DNA of 64,000 bases from Lapidilactobacillus dextrinicus DSM 20335. Its GTDB lineage: Bacteria; Bacillota; Bacilli; Lactobacillales; Lactobacillaceae. The stretch spans positions 124,295 through 188,294 of the forward strand of contig NZ_AYYK01000008.1 in NCBI RefSeq assembly GCF_001436095.1, written 5' to 3'. Below the pieces are notes generated by a model. It worked only from the letters and a program-made list of their open reading frames with translations, did no database searches and was not told the DNA's origin. Below are positions 43,466-52,250 of this stretch, piece by piece. Within the stretch, counting starts at the first letter, position 1; each line of letters starts with the position of its first letter. A program made the translations under genes and the position numbers.

Positions 43466-45151
43466 ATGAAAAAGCATTGGTGGCAAGAAGCAGTTGTCTA
43501 TCAAGTCTACCCCCGGAGTTTCCAAGATACGAATCATGATGGGATTGGCGACTTGCAAGGCGTAATTCAACATTTAGATTATATTAAAACGTTAGGTGCT
43601 GACGTAATTTGGCTTAACCCAATTTATCAATCACCTAATGATGATAACGGATATGATATTTCAGATTATCAAAAGATCATGAAAGATTTTGGAACAATGG
43701 CTGACTTTGAAGAATTATTAGCCAAAGCTCATCATCGTGGCCTCAAAATTATGATGGATTTAGTTGTTAACCATACATCTGATGAACATCGTTGGTTTGC
43801 TGAGAGTCGTTCTAGTCGTGATAACAAATATCGTGATTATTACATTTGGCATGATCCAGTTGATGGACATGAGCCTAACGATTGGCAATCATCTTTCAGC
43901 GGTTCTGCTTGGCAACTTGATGAAAAAACTGGCCAATATTATTTACACCTTTTCTCAAAGAAACAGCCAGATTTGAATTGGACTAACGCCGACATGCGGC
44001 AATCTATTTATCAAATGATGGCTTGGTGGTTAGATAAGGGTGTGGATGGCTTCCGAATGGATGTCATTAACTTGATTTCTAAACCCCTTGATATTACTAA
44101 AGGTGGTGCCGTTGCTAACGGACCGTATGTTCACCAATACCTACAAGAAATGAACAAGTCAGTTTTAAACGATGACCGTTTAATTACCGTTGGTGAAACG
44201 CCAGATGTAAAACCATATGATGCCATTAATTATGCTGGTTTTGATCGACATGAATTAAATATGATTTTTCAGTTTGAACATATGGGTGTTGACCAAGATC
44301 CTGAACTTGGTAAATGGCGTCCCAAACCTTATAAATTGTCTGAATTGAAACAAATTATGAGTAAGTGGCAAGTAGAGTTACATGGCAAAGCATGGAATTC
44401 ACTTTATTGGAATAACCATGATCAGCCAAGAGTCGTTTCTCGCTTTGGTAATGATACTACTGAGGAATATCGCGTCCTATCTGCCAAAATGTTGGCTTTA
44501 ACGCTACACTTCATGCAAGGCACGCCTTATATTTATCAAGGTGAAGAACTAGGCATGACCAATAATTATGACTTCAATTCAATTACTGATTATCGTGATA
44601 TTGAGGCAATTAATGCTTATCGCGATTTAGTTGAAAATCGTCATGTTTTGTCTAATCAAGAATTTATTGATGCAGCGCATAGGATGTCTCGTGATAATGC
44701 CCGGACACCAATGCAATGGGATGATCAAATCAACGCTGGATTTACTAAAGAGGGTGTTGATCCTTGGATTGCAGTTAATTCAAACTACACGACAGTCAAT
44801 GCAAAAAAAGCTTTAATGAATCCGAACTCAATTTACTATTTCTACCAGAGAATCAATGGCTTGCGTCATCAGTTCCCAGTTATTGTTGATGGTAATTATT
44901 CACTGTTATTACCAAACGATGAGCGTCTTTGGGTTTACAAACGCAATGACAATAAGCAAACATTACTGGTAGTCAGCAACTTTACTGATGAAACAGTAAC
45001 TTGTGATTTGCCAAAGTTAGCAACAATTCATGAAACCCTGATCTCTAATTATGCTGATAATCAAGGTCAAACATTGCGTCCATATGAAGCAAAAGCGTAT
45101 CTTTATCCAAATCGCCAAGTCGATCAACAACGAACAGTCTTTGATTTTTAA
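43466..45151 (+). CDS. GH13 oligo-1,6-glucosidase-type alpha-glucosidase
   Basis: A 561-residue cytosolic glucosidase. VVYQVYPRSFQDTNHDGIGD starts the barrel, with DLVVNHTSDEH, the nucleophile Asp199 in GFRMDVIN, acid/base Glu244 in TVGETPDV, and Asp319 in NNHDQPR. Val200 after the nucleophile is the residue linked to alpha-1,6 specificity in this subfamily, against Thr in alpha-1,4 enzymes, so isomaltose, panose and similar sugars are likely substrates. Trehalose-6-phosphate hydrolase is less likely. The ATG at 43466 has GGAGG seven bases before it. Monocistronic, own terminator. Confidence 0.92.
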   Translation: MKKHWWQEAVVYQVYPRSFQDTNHDGIGDLQGVIQHLDYIKTLGADVIWLNPIYQSPNDDNGYDISDYQKIMKDFGTMADFEELLAKAHHRGLKIMMDLVVNHTSDEHRWFAESRSSRDNKYRDYYIWHDPVDGHEPNDWQSSFSGSAWQLDEKTGQYYLHLFSKKQPDLNWTNADMRQSIYQMMAWWLDKGVDGFRMDVINLISKPLDITKGGAVANGPYVHQYLQEMNKSVLNDDRLITVGETPDVKPYDAINYAGFDRHELNMIFQFEHMGVDQDPELGKWRPKPYKLSELKQIMSKWQVELHGKAWNSLYWNNHDQPRVVSRFGNDTTEEYRVLSAKMLALTLHFMQGTPYIYQGEELGMTNNYDFNSITDYRDIEAINAYRDLVENRHVLSNQEFIDAAHRMSRDNARTPMQWDDQINAGFTKEGVDPWIAVNSNYTTVNAKKALMNPNSIYYFYQRINGLRHQFPVIVDGNYSLLLPNDERLWVYKRNDNKQTLLVVSNFTDETVTCDLPKLATIHETLISNYADNQGQTLRPYEAKAYLYPNRQVDQQRTVFDF

Positions 45152-45176
45152 TTCGTGATTAAATTTAGACAAACAA

Positions 45177-45212
45177 AAACCCACCAGCGGGCAACTGGTG
45201 GGTTTCTTTTTT
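45177..45212 (+). terminator. Terminator of the GH13 gene
   Basis: AAACCCACCAG pairs with CTGGTGGGTTT, followed by a T-rich run. Confidence 0.9.
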
Positions 45213-45273
45213 ATGGGGTTTTGTAGAGGAGGTCTCTACTGGTCATTCTTGTCTTTGGAGGAGTAAGAATGAA

Positions 45274-45546
45274 ATGAAAAAGTTGGGTCATTACTATGGG
45301 CTAGCTTCAAAGGAAGGGGTAATCCTTATCAGCTATGAGTACAATATAACGGGTAAATGTGAAGAAATTGTGACGAAAACCTTAAGCAAATCAAAATCAG
45401 ACTAACGACCGATACGGCGTTACGACTATTGTCATATTAAAATTTCACGGCTTATTGATTCAGAGGATCTAATTAAATCCTATCAAAATATGATGAAATC
45501 AATGTTGTCTAAAGATACTAGAGCAACGATTATTATTGACTTGTAA
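45274..45546 (+). pseudogene. Small ORF interrupted by an in-frame TAA
   Basis: GGAGGAG precedes an ATG at 45274 that opens 43 codons (MKKLGHYYGLASKEGVILIS through TLSKSKSD), then TAA at 45403-45405, then 46 more open codons in the same frame (RPIRRYDYCHIKISRLIDSE through DTRATIIIDL) to a TAA at 45544. Read through, the product would be about 90 residues. Coding-like composition on both sides of the stop suggests a decaying small gene rather than two genes. I do not recognise the family. Confidence 0.5.
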
Positions 45547-45565
45547 TTTTTTGAGAATATGCCAT

Positions 45566-45595
45566 AATCTATTTAGAAATATTTCTAAATAGATT
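45566..45595. repeat. Perfect 30-base palindrome upstream of the Nat-like ABC genes
   Basis: AATCTATTTAGAAA and its exact complement are separated by TA. It is not followed by a T run on either strand, so it is unlikely to be a simple terminator. It lies about 100 bases before the ABC transporter start and could be an operator or recombination target. Confidence 0.55.
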
Positions 45596-45698
45596 CAAAA
45601 AAGTATTTTTGAAGTTCGATTTTTGTTAATATTGGCAGAAGTAAGCAGTAATAAGATATGATGGTGTTAATAGAGGTACAGGGGGAGTGGGGATTAAG

Positions 45699-46595
45699 AT
45701 GTTATCTTTACAGCATTTAACTAAGTCGTTTGGCAAGATGAAGGCCGTTGATGATGTCACATTTGATGTGCAACATGGCAAAATTTTGGGATTAATTGGG
45801 CAAAATGGTGCCGGTAAAACAACAACTTTTCGAATGATTTTAAACTTTATTGAACCAGATCGGGGCCTGATTACTTGGAACGATCAGCCATTTACGCAAG
45901 CTCAATATGATGAATTAGGTTATCTTCCTGAGGAGCGCGGACTTTTTCCTAAGATGACCGTTGAAAACCAAATTGTTTATTTTGCGGAGTTGCGGGGCAT
46001 GAAACGAGCAGACATTCGGCGCGAAATACCACGTTGGCTAGAACGCTTTGAGGTGAAGGCTAAACCTACAGACAAAATTAAAGATTTATCTAAAGGTAAT
46101 GCTCAAAAAGTACAGTTAATTGCCACGTTAATTCATCAACCGCAACTGGTTATTTTAGATGAACCATTTAGTGGCCTTGATCCTGTCAACGTCAGTATTT
46201 TGCGTGAGGGGATTTTAGAATTAAAGAAACAAGGAGCGGCGATTATTTATTCTGATCATAATATGGACAATGTTGAGCAGGTGAGCGATCAATTAGTCAT
46301 GTTACGTTCAGGTAAAATGGTATTGCACGGTACCGTTGATGATGTACGGCAAAGCTTTGGTCGGGTGAAATTATACTTAGAATCAGGTTTGTCTGCAGAA
46401 CAAGTTCGAGCTATTGAGGGCGTTATTGAGGTTAAAGAACAACGTCAACGGCTTGAATTAACTTTAGCCGATGAAACTGTCGGGCAGAAGATTTTCACTT
46501 TGGCCACGGCAAATGGTTATATTCCTGAATTTAATCAACAACCACCAACACTTGAAGAGATTTTTAAAATGAAAGCAGGTGCTCCTAATGCATAA
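45699..46595 (+). CDS. ABC transporter ATP-binding protein, Nat/Yha type
   Basis: A 298-residue ATPase with Walker A GQNGAGKTTTF near residue 35, signature LSKGNAQKVQL and Walker B LVILDEPFSGLDP. The C-terminal extension (from about 210) with the closing EEIFKMKAG is typical of the NatA/YhaQ subgroup that pairs with ABC-2 permeases. It overlaps the downstream permease gene by 8 bases. It likely energises export of ions, drugs or peptides. The ATG at 45699 is chosen; an upstream GTG lies within the GGGGGAG site. Confidence 0.9.
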   Translation: MLSLQHLTKSFGKMKAVDDVTFDVQHGKILGLIGQNGAGKTTTFRMILNFIEPDRGLITWNDQPFTQAQYDELGYLPEERGLFPKMTVENQIVYFAELRGMKRADIRREIPRWLERFEVKAKPTDKIKDLSKGNAQKVQLIATLIHQPQLVILDEPFSGLDPVNVSILREGILELKKQGAAIIYSDHNMDNVEQVSDQLVMLRSGKMVLHGTVDDVRQSFGRVKLYLESGLSAEQVRAIEGVIEVKEQRQRLELTLADETVGQKIFTLATANGYIPEFNQQPPTLEEIFKMKAGAPNA

Positions 46596-47865
46596 ATTTA
46601 AAACTGTTTTCCGTCAAGTTTATTTAAAAAATTTGCGTAGTGGGGCGTTTATTTGGATGGTCTTAGCGCCAATCGTTATTGCAGCAATTGGCGGATTGAT
46701 TGGCTTCTTCATTGCTAAAAGTCAAGAAGACGTGACCGTGGCATTAGTTACGCCACAGACTGAGTTGCAACCAGCATTAAATCAGATTAAAGTTGCGGAT
46801 TTGAAGATTAAAAAATCAATCAAAACCGAGGCGGCAGCCAAAAAAGCACTTAGCCAAGATAAAATTGACGGCTACGCTACAGTAAGAACTGTTAAAAACA
46901 ATTTACAGGTCAATTATATTTCTCGGACAGACAGTCAAAGTTTGCCTTTTACAGAATTAAACTCACAATTCACGCAACTTAACTTACAATATCAAGCTCA
47001 GCGGTTACAAATGAGCTCGGCTCAGTTAGCTACTTTATTGCAACCTGTTCAGACTAAACAAAAGTCGGTTTCTTTTAAGGATGGTAAGCAAGTTGCGCGT
47101 AATGATAATCAACGCGCAGTGAATGTCGTTATGGCTACTGCTACGGCTGTGATCATGATGATGTTCATTATGAGTTATGCCGGTATGATTGCCAGTGAGG
47201 TGGCTTCTGAAAAAGGAACGCGCATTATGGAAATTATCTTGTCCAGTATTGATGTTAAAACGCAATTTCTTGGTAAGATTTGTGGTATTTTCGCACTGAT
47301 TTTGACACAATTATTAATTTATGCCGTGTTATTTGTGGGCGGACGTTCTTTTGTTAATCAAATTATTGCAAAACAGTACCCACAAATTAAGGCATTATTG
47401 GCGTCTTTACAATTGCCAAGTTTTTGGTCAACGCAAATTTTAATAACCATTGCATTTTTCATTATCGGAATTTTAACCTATACTGTTTTAGCGGCGATGT
47501 TAGGATCATTGGTCTCAGCAGTTGAGCAAGTTCAACAAGTGATTACACCGATTAGTCTCTTTGCGGTATTTGCTTATGTCATTGGTTTAATGGCGGCGAA
47601 CGGTACTGATAATTTCATCGTTAAAGTAACGGCTTATATTCCATTGCTGTCACCAATAGTAATGCCGGTGCGTTTAGCAACTGAAGCTGCAGGCACGAGT
47701 GAAGCGTTAATTTCGTTGGCTATTTCAATTGTTGTCATGATTTTACTTTATTTCGTCTCATTGACACTTTATCGTGCTAACGTGTTAGTTTATTCTGATG
47801 GTAATGTTTGGCAATCTATGCGGAGTTCATTTAATATTTTAACTAATCGTAAGCGCAAGAATTAG
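46588..47865 (+). CDS. ABC-2 type permease, NatB/YhaP-like
   Basis: A 425-residue membrane protein: one N-terminal helix (FIWMVLAPIVIAAIGGLIGF), an external domain of about 130 residues, then five helices starting with NVVMATATAVIMMMFIMSYA. The motif IASEVASEKGTRIMEIILSS is the hallmark of the ABC-2 NatB/YhaP permeases. It is translationally coupled to the ATPase gene (AGGTG six bases before ATG). A 62-residue membrane protein gene follows. Confidence 0.9.
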   Translation: MHKFKTVFRQVYLKNLRSGAFIWMVLAPIVIAAIGGLIGFFIAKSQEDVTVALVTPQTELQPALNQIKVADLKIKKSIKTEAAAKKALSQDKIDGYATVRTVKNNLQVNYISRTDSQSLPFTELNSQFTQLNLQYQAQRLQMSSAQLATLLQPVQTKQKSVSFKDGKQVARNDNQRAVNVVMATATAVIMMMFIMSYAGMIASEVASEKGTRIMEIILSSIDVKTQFLGKICGIFALILTQLLIYAVLFVGGRSFVNQIIAKQYPQIKALLASLQLPSFWSTQILITIAFFIIGILTYTVLAAMLGSLVSAVEQVQQVITPISLFAVFAYVIGLMAANGTDNFIVKVTAYIPLLSPIVMPVRLATEAAGTSEALISLAISIVVMILLYFVSLTLYRANVLVYSDGNVWQSMRSSFNILTNRKRKN

Positions 47866-47876
47866 AGGATTTTATT

Positions 47877-48065
47877 TTGAAACGGCAACCAAATTCAAAC
47901 ACGACTTTAATTATTTATATTGCGATCTTTATTTGGAGTTTAGGCGGCTATTTAGTTGTCAAAGACTATTTAAAAAACGGTGTTCTAAATGGACCAATGG
48001 TTTTATTGCTGATACTAGGTATTTTATTGACGACACTAGCAATTTTCCATCCACGTAAAAAATAA
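47877..48065 (+). CDS. Small two-helix membrane protein of the ABC operon
   Basis: A 62-residue protein with two hydrophobic helices (LIIYIAIFIWSLGGYLVV and MVLLLILGILLTTLAIF) and basic ends (MKRQ and HPRKK). It starts with TTG after AGAGGA, 11 bases after the permease stop, and ends at the operon terminator. Probably an accessory of the transporter; function unknown. Confidence 0.7.
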   Translation: MKRQPNSNTTLIIYIAIFIWSLGGYLVVKDYLKNGVLNGPMVLLLILGILLTTLAIFHPRKK

Positions 48066-48101
48066 AAATAACCCCGGACAATTTTGTCCGGGGTTATTTT
48101 T
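48064..48101 (+). terminator. ABC operon terminator (bidirectional)
   Basis: AATAACCCCGGACAA and its complement with a short T loop, flanked by A and T runs, between convergent units. Confidence 0.9.
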
Positions 48102-48534
48102 ATTGAAACAGTTCTAAATAATCGCCATATCCAGCGGCCTTTAATTCCGAAACGGGAATAAACTTTAGGGCCGCAGAATTAATGCAATATCGTAAACCAC
48201 CTTGGGCTTGAGGACCGTCAGTAAACACATGACCTAAGTGAGAATTAGCTTGTTTACTTTTGACTTCTGTTCGTTCCATGCCAAAACTGGTATCGCGTAA
48301 TTCTTTTAATTTAGTGATGGGTTTGGTAAATGAAGGCCAACCACAACCAGCATCATATTTATCTAGCGATGAGAATAATGGCTCGCCGCTAACCACATCA
48401 ACGTAAATACCGGGCTCATAAAACTCATCATATTGTCCGCTAAACGGTGTTTCTGTCTGTGCCTCTTGCGTGACGGCGCGTTGTAACGGTGTTAGCTTAT
48501 TTTTTTGTTCTTGAAAGTTAGAATTATTTGCCAT
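48100..48534 (-). CDS. msrB: Peptide-methionine (R)-S-oxide reductase
   Basis: A 144-residue repair enzyme reducing Met-R-sulfoxide in proteins. Catalytic Cys117 is in [12 protein letters not shown] and the resolving Cys64 in [19 protein letters not shown] completes the site. The two zinc-binding CxxC pairs are absent, as in the zinc-free MsrB group. Start ATG has AGGAG upstream. Convergent with the ABC operon. Confidence 0.95.
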   Translation of the reverse strand: MANNSNFQEQKNKLTPLQRAVTQEAQTETPFSGQYDEFYEPGIYVDVVSGEPLFSSLDKYDAGCGWPSFTKPITKLKELRDTSFGMERTEVKSKQANSHLGHVFTDGPQAQGGLRYCINSAALKFIPVSELKAAGYGDYLELFQ

Positions 48535-48581
48535 TTTTTACCACTCCTTTTGGATTAGTACGAAGAGTATTTCAAAAATAA

Positions 48582-49475
48582 CTAAGAAGCTAAATCGAGA
48601 TTTTGCTCGTTAAAGGTATTGCCATGTTCTAAGTCGCCGTACTGATAGCCACGTTTAAACCAATTAATTCGCTGTTGACTAGTACCGTGGGTAAAGCTGT
48701 CTGGGACGACATAACCTTGATATTCTTTCTGCAGGGTATCGTCGCCAATTGCATTAGCTGCAGTGAGTGCTTCTTCAAGGTCACCTTCCTCTAAGATCGG
48801 TTGACCCTGATATGTTCGTCCAGCTAAATATTTAGAGAAACATCCGGCCAAGTAATCAGCTTGTAACTCTAGCCGAACACTATACTGGTTATACTCTGTT
48901 GTTGAAACACGATCTCGAATTTTATCAACTTGATCAGAAATGCCTAGTTCATTTTGAACATGGTGACCAACTTCGTGAGCGATAACATAGGCCATTGCGT
49001 AATCACCGGTAGCACCGTACTTAGTTGATAATTCATCAGCAAAACTCAAATCTAGGTAAACATTTTGATCTGCAGGACAGTAAAACGGTCCGACTTGAGA
49101 GCTGGCTTGACCACAAGCAGAGTTGACACTATTACTAAATAGCACCAACTTAGGGTTTTGATAAGCGGTATTTCTATTTGTGAATTCTTGATTCCAGTAG
49201 TCCTCTAAATGAGCAAATACAACTGCTGCAAATTCTTTTTGCTCAGTGTAATCTTTAGTGACGGTATTTGTCGTCTCATAAGCTGTTGGTGCAATATTAC
49301 CACCTAAAGTATCAGTGACTGTTCCCAGATTGCCACCGGAAACAAAGAAAACTATCAGTGCAATCACTAATGCACCAATTCCTCCACCAGCAGTAGCGAC
49401 TTTTCCGATAGATTGACCGCTGCTGCCAGAACGATCTTCTACATTTGAACTTTGTCGGTTGCCTCGCCAACGCAT
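48582..49475 (-). CDS. YpfJ-type neutral zinc metallopeptidase
   Basis: A 297-residue membrane-anchored protein. A basic start (MRWRGNRQ) and one helix (IGALVIALIVFFVSGG, residues 34-49) precede an extracytoplasmic domain with FYCPADQNVYLDLSF, the zinc site VIAHEVGHHVQ and the distal ELQADYLAGC with its Glu/Asp ligand. This is the DUF zinc-metallopeptidase YpfJ family; the native substrate is unknown. Confidence 0.9.
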   Translation of the reverse strand: MRWRGNRQSSNVEDRSGSSGQSIGKVATAGGGIGALVIALIVFFVSGGNLGTVTDTLGGNIAPTAYETTNTVTKDYTEQKEFAAVVFAHLEDYWNQEFTNRNTAYQNPKLVLFSNSVNSACGQASSQVGPFYCPADQNVYLDLSFADELSTKYGATGDYAMAYVIAHEVGHHVQNELGISDQVDKIRDRVSTTEYNQYSVRLELQADYLAGCFSKYLAGRTYQGQPILEEGDLEEALTAANAIGDDTLQKEYQGYVVPDSFTHGTSQQRINWFKRGYQYGDLEHGNTFNEQNLDLAS

Positions 49476-49726
49476 TGTCTTCCCCTCCTTTTTATCTCAC
49501 CTTTAATTTTAAATGATAAGGCAAGCTAGGCCAAAGAATATGAATTAATTATGCTGATAACCGTTATCTAAAAAAAATAATAATCAAAAAATTAGAAAAT
49601 AGATATTTTTTCTAATCTAAAACCATGAAAATAAATATATTTTTAGAACATGTTATTTAAAAACGTTATTATAACAAGATTTTTCGATAAAACTACAAAA
49701 AAATAAAAATAAATAATATAATTTTA

Positions 49727-49755
49727 TTGACATTAAACTCTAATAATTATATTAT
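49727..49755 (+). promoter_or_regulatory. oppA1 promoter
   Basis: TTGACA (49727-49732), 17-base spacer, TATTAT (49750-49755). The spacer is nearly identical to that of oppA2. The rest of the 336-base gap (49476-49811) is very AT-rich without other features I can name. Confidence 0.75.
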
Positions 49756-49811
49756 TTTAACAACTTATAAATTGAACGACTTGGCAGTAGATAACAGGGA
49801 GGAATAGTTAA

Positions 49812-51800
49812 ATGAAATGGAAGAAAAAAGGTTTGTTAACAGTTGCTTTGGTTAGCGTTGCACTATTAGCAACGGCTTGTGGCAACGATAATAAAGCATC
49901 AAGCAAGACCGGTTCAGCAAATAGCCAGTATAGTTACGTCTATAGTACTGACCCGGATAACTTTGATTATACAGTAACTTCACGAGCTACTAATAGTGGA
50001 CATTTAGTTAACTTTGTTAATGGTTTATTAGAAAATGATAAATACGGTCGTTTAACTGGGGCAATGGCCAAATCATGGGATGTTAGTGATGATGGTAAGA
50101 CTTATACTTACCACTTACGTAAGGGAATTAACTGGGTGGATAGTCAAGGCAATGTTTACGATAAAGTGACAGCTCAAGATTTCGTTACTGGTCTGAAACA
50201 TGCGGTAGCCGCTAAATCTGAGACTTTATATGTGGTTCAGGATAGCATTACCGGGTTAAGTGACTATGTTGCTGGTAAAACTTCAGATTTTTCTAAAGTA
50301 GGTGTTAAGGCTCTAGATGATAATACCGTTCAATATACGTTGAACCAACCAGAAAGCTACTGGAATTCTAAATTAACTTATGGGGTGATGTTCCCAGTTA
50401 ATGCTAAGTTCCTAAAGTCACAGGGTAAGGACTTTGGTAAAGCTTCTGCTGACAGTATTCTTTACAATGGGCCTTATATCTTGGCTAACTTTACATCTAA
50501 GTCAGTCATTGAATATAAAGAAAATCCTAATTACTGGGATAAAAAAGATGTTCATATCAAAGATGTTAAGTTGACTTATGATGATGGTAGTAATCCGGAT
50601 GGTTTGTACAAATCATATATTAAAGGCGACTATTCTCAGGCTCGTGTTTATCCAACATCGGCTGATTACAAGAATGTCTTGAAACAAAGCAAGAATGATA
50701 TTGTTTGGTCTGATCCGGATGCAACGACATATAACTTTACATTCAATTTGAACCGTCAAAGCTATAATGATACTTCTAAGAAGACAACAAAAGCTAAAGA
50801 AGATACAAAGAAAGCGATTTTGAATCGTAATTTCCGTTTAGCTGTTCAATTTGCTTTTGATAAAAAATCTTATAATGCTCAAGCAACAGGTAGTGATGCT
50901 GCTGAAAAGTCTTTGCGTAACACAATGACGCCACCAAACTTTGTTCAGATTAATGGACAGCCTTACGGTGATGCTGTTAAAACAGACTTAACTAAATTAG
51001 ATAGTACTGCCTTTGGTGATATTGATCTCAGCGATGCGCAGGATGGCACTTACAATCCTACTAAAGCTAAGGAATATTTCGCCAAAGCTAAGAAAGAACT
51101 AGAAGCAGAGGGTGTATCGTTCCCTATTCATTTAGATTTACCAGCTGAGCAAAAAGCAGCCTTGAATTTAAATAAGGTTAAATCGTTTAAGAGTACAGTT
51201 GAGAAGAATTTAGGGACTGACAACTTAGTGATTGATATTCAGCTGTTGTCTGAAGATAAGTATCTTGCAGCAACTTATCAAGCTGCTACGGCTGCTGCTA
51301 GTGACTTTGATATTAGTAATGCTTCTGGTTGGAGCCCTGATTATGATGATCCATCTTCATATTTAGATATTTATAATCCTGATACTGGTGCTCAATTAAC
51401 GACAATTGGTTTGAACTTGGGTAAGGGTAATTCCAGTGATACAGCTGCTAAAGAGGCGCTCGGTATGGACGAATATGTTAAGCTGCTAGACAAAGCAAGC
51501 GCAATTACTACAGATACCAACGCTCGTTATCAAGCGTATGCTGAAGCTGAAGCTTGGTTATTAAATAGTGGTATTCAGATTCCGGTTAATTCATTAGGTG
51601 GAACACCAAGTGTAACTAGAGTCGTACCATATACAGTAGCTTATGCACAATCCGGACTCTATTCGGGAAGCTCTACTAGCATGGTCTTTAAAGGTGTTAA
51701 ATTACAAACTAAACCTGTTACAACAGCGCAAAGTAATAAAGCACGCAAAGCGTGGGAAGCAAAACGCGCAGAAATTGCTAAAGAAACTGCAGACAAATAA
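49812..51800 (+). CDS. oppA: Oligopeptide-binding lipoprotein OppA, copy 1
   Basis: A 662-residue substrate-binding protein of the Ami/Opp class 5 type. Signal peptide MKWKKKGLLTVALVSVALLA leads to a lipobox-like ATAC, Cys23 being the lipidation site. YVYSTDPDNFDYTVTSRATN opens the mature fold; NGPYILANFTSKSVIEYKEN and ASGWSPDYDDPSSYLDIYNP are family stretches. It is followed by its own terminator and by oppA2, then oppBCDF. It captures peptides outside the cell for the Opp importer. Confidence 0.93.
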   Translation: MKWKKKGLLTVALVSVALLATACGNDNKASSKTGSANSQYSYVYSTDPDNFDYTVTSRATNSGHLVNFVNGLLENDKYGRLTGAMAKSWDVSDDGKTYTYHLRKGINWVDSQGNVYDKVTAQDFVTGLKHAVAAKSETLYVVQDSITGLSDYVAGKTSDFSKVGVKALDDNTVQYTLNQPESYWNSKLTYGVMFPVNAKFLKSQGKDFGKASADSILYNGPYILANFTSKSVIEYKENPNYWDKKDVHIKDVKLTYDDGSNPDGLYKSYIKGDYSQARVYPTSADYKNVLKQSKNDIVWSDPDATTYNFTFNLNRQSYNDTSKKTTKAKEDTKKAILNRNFRLAVQFAFDKKSYNAQATGSDAAEKSLRNTMTPPNFVQINGQPYGDAVKTDLTKLDSTAFGDIDLSDAQDGTYNPTKAKEYFAKAKKELEAEGVSFPIHLDLPAEQKAALNLNKVKSFKSTVEKNLGTDNLVIDIQLLSEDKYLAATYQAATAAASDFDISNASGWSPDYDDPSSYLDIYNPDTGAQLTTIGLNLGKGNSSDTAAKEALGMDEYVKLLDKASAITTDTNARYQAYAEAEAWLLNSGIQIPVNSLGGTPSVTRVVPYTVAYAQSGLYSGSSTSMVFKGVKLQTKPVTTAQSNKARKAWEAKRAEIAKETADK

Positions 51801-51830
51801 TTAACGCTAGTTAATTATGAGTGAATGATG

Positions 51831-51862
51831 AAAAGGGATGGGGAATTTCCCCATCCCTTTTT
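51831..51862 (+). terminator. oppA1 terminator
   Basis: AAAAGGGATGGGGA pairs with TCCCCATCCCTTTT, followed by T residues. Confidence 0.9.
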
Positions 51863-52068
51863 CTATCCTGATGCTCGATTTCTGTACGCTAGTTATCTTG
51901 AGATTTTAACCTGATTTTTCTAACCTATTATTTAAAATAACGATTATTATAATTGCTCATTGAGCTCTAATAAAAAAATAACTAACTTGAATATTTAAGG
52001 TGATCATTCATCATTTAATCATTAAAAAATGTTCAAATAGTATTTTTTAAGTGAGGATGTTATGCTTT

Positions 52069-52102
52069 GTTATGATAACGATGATAACGCTTATCGATAA
52101 CG
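52069..52102. promoter_or_regulatory. Cluster of GATAACG repeats and palindromes upstream of oppA2
   Basis: GATAACG occurs at 52074-52080, 52083-52089 and 52096-52102. Overlapping palindromes include GTTATGATAAC (52069-52079) and TTATCGATAA (52091-52100). The block ends 30 bases before the oppA2 -35. One stretch, TGATAACGCTTATC, resembles cre at 11 of 14 positions. A regulator-binding region is likely, its protein unknown. It is not visible upstream of oppA1. Confidence 0.45.
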
Positions 52103-52131
52103 GCGTTAATTAAATGTATCGTCAAATACTA

Positions 52132-52160
52132 TTGACATCAAACTCTAATAATTGTATTAT
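52132..52160 (+). promoter_or_regulatory. oppA2 promoter
   Basis: TTGACA (52132-52137), 17-base spacer, TATTAT (52155-52160). Confidence 0.75.
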
Positions 52161-52250
52161 TTTACCAATTTCTAAAACGATTAAGTATTTCGTTTCTCAA
52201 AGGAAATTTGGCAAGTTAGAAGAATAAATATAGGTTGGAGGTATTTTTAT

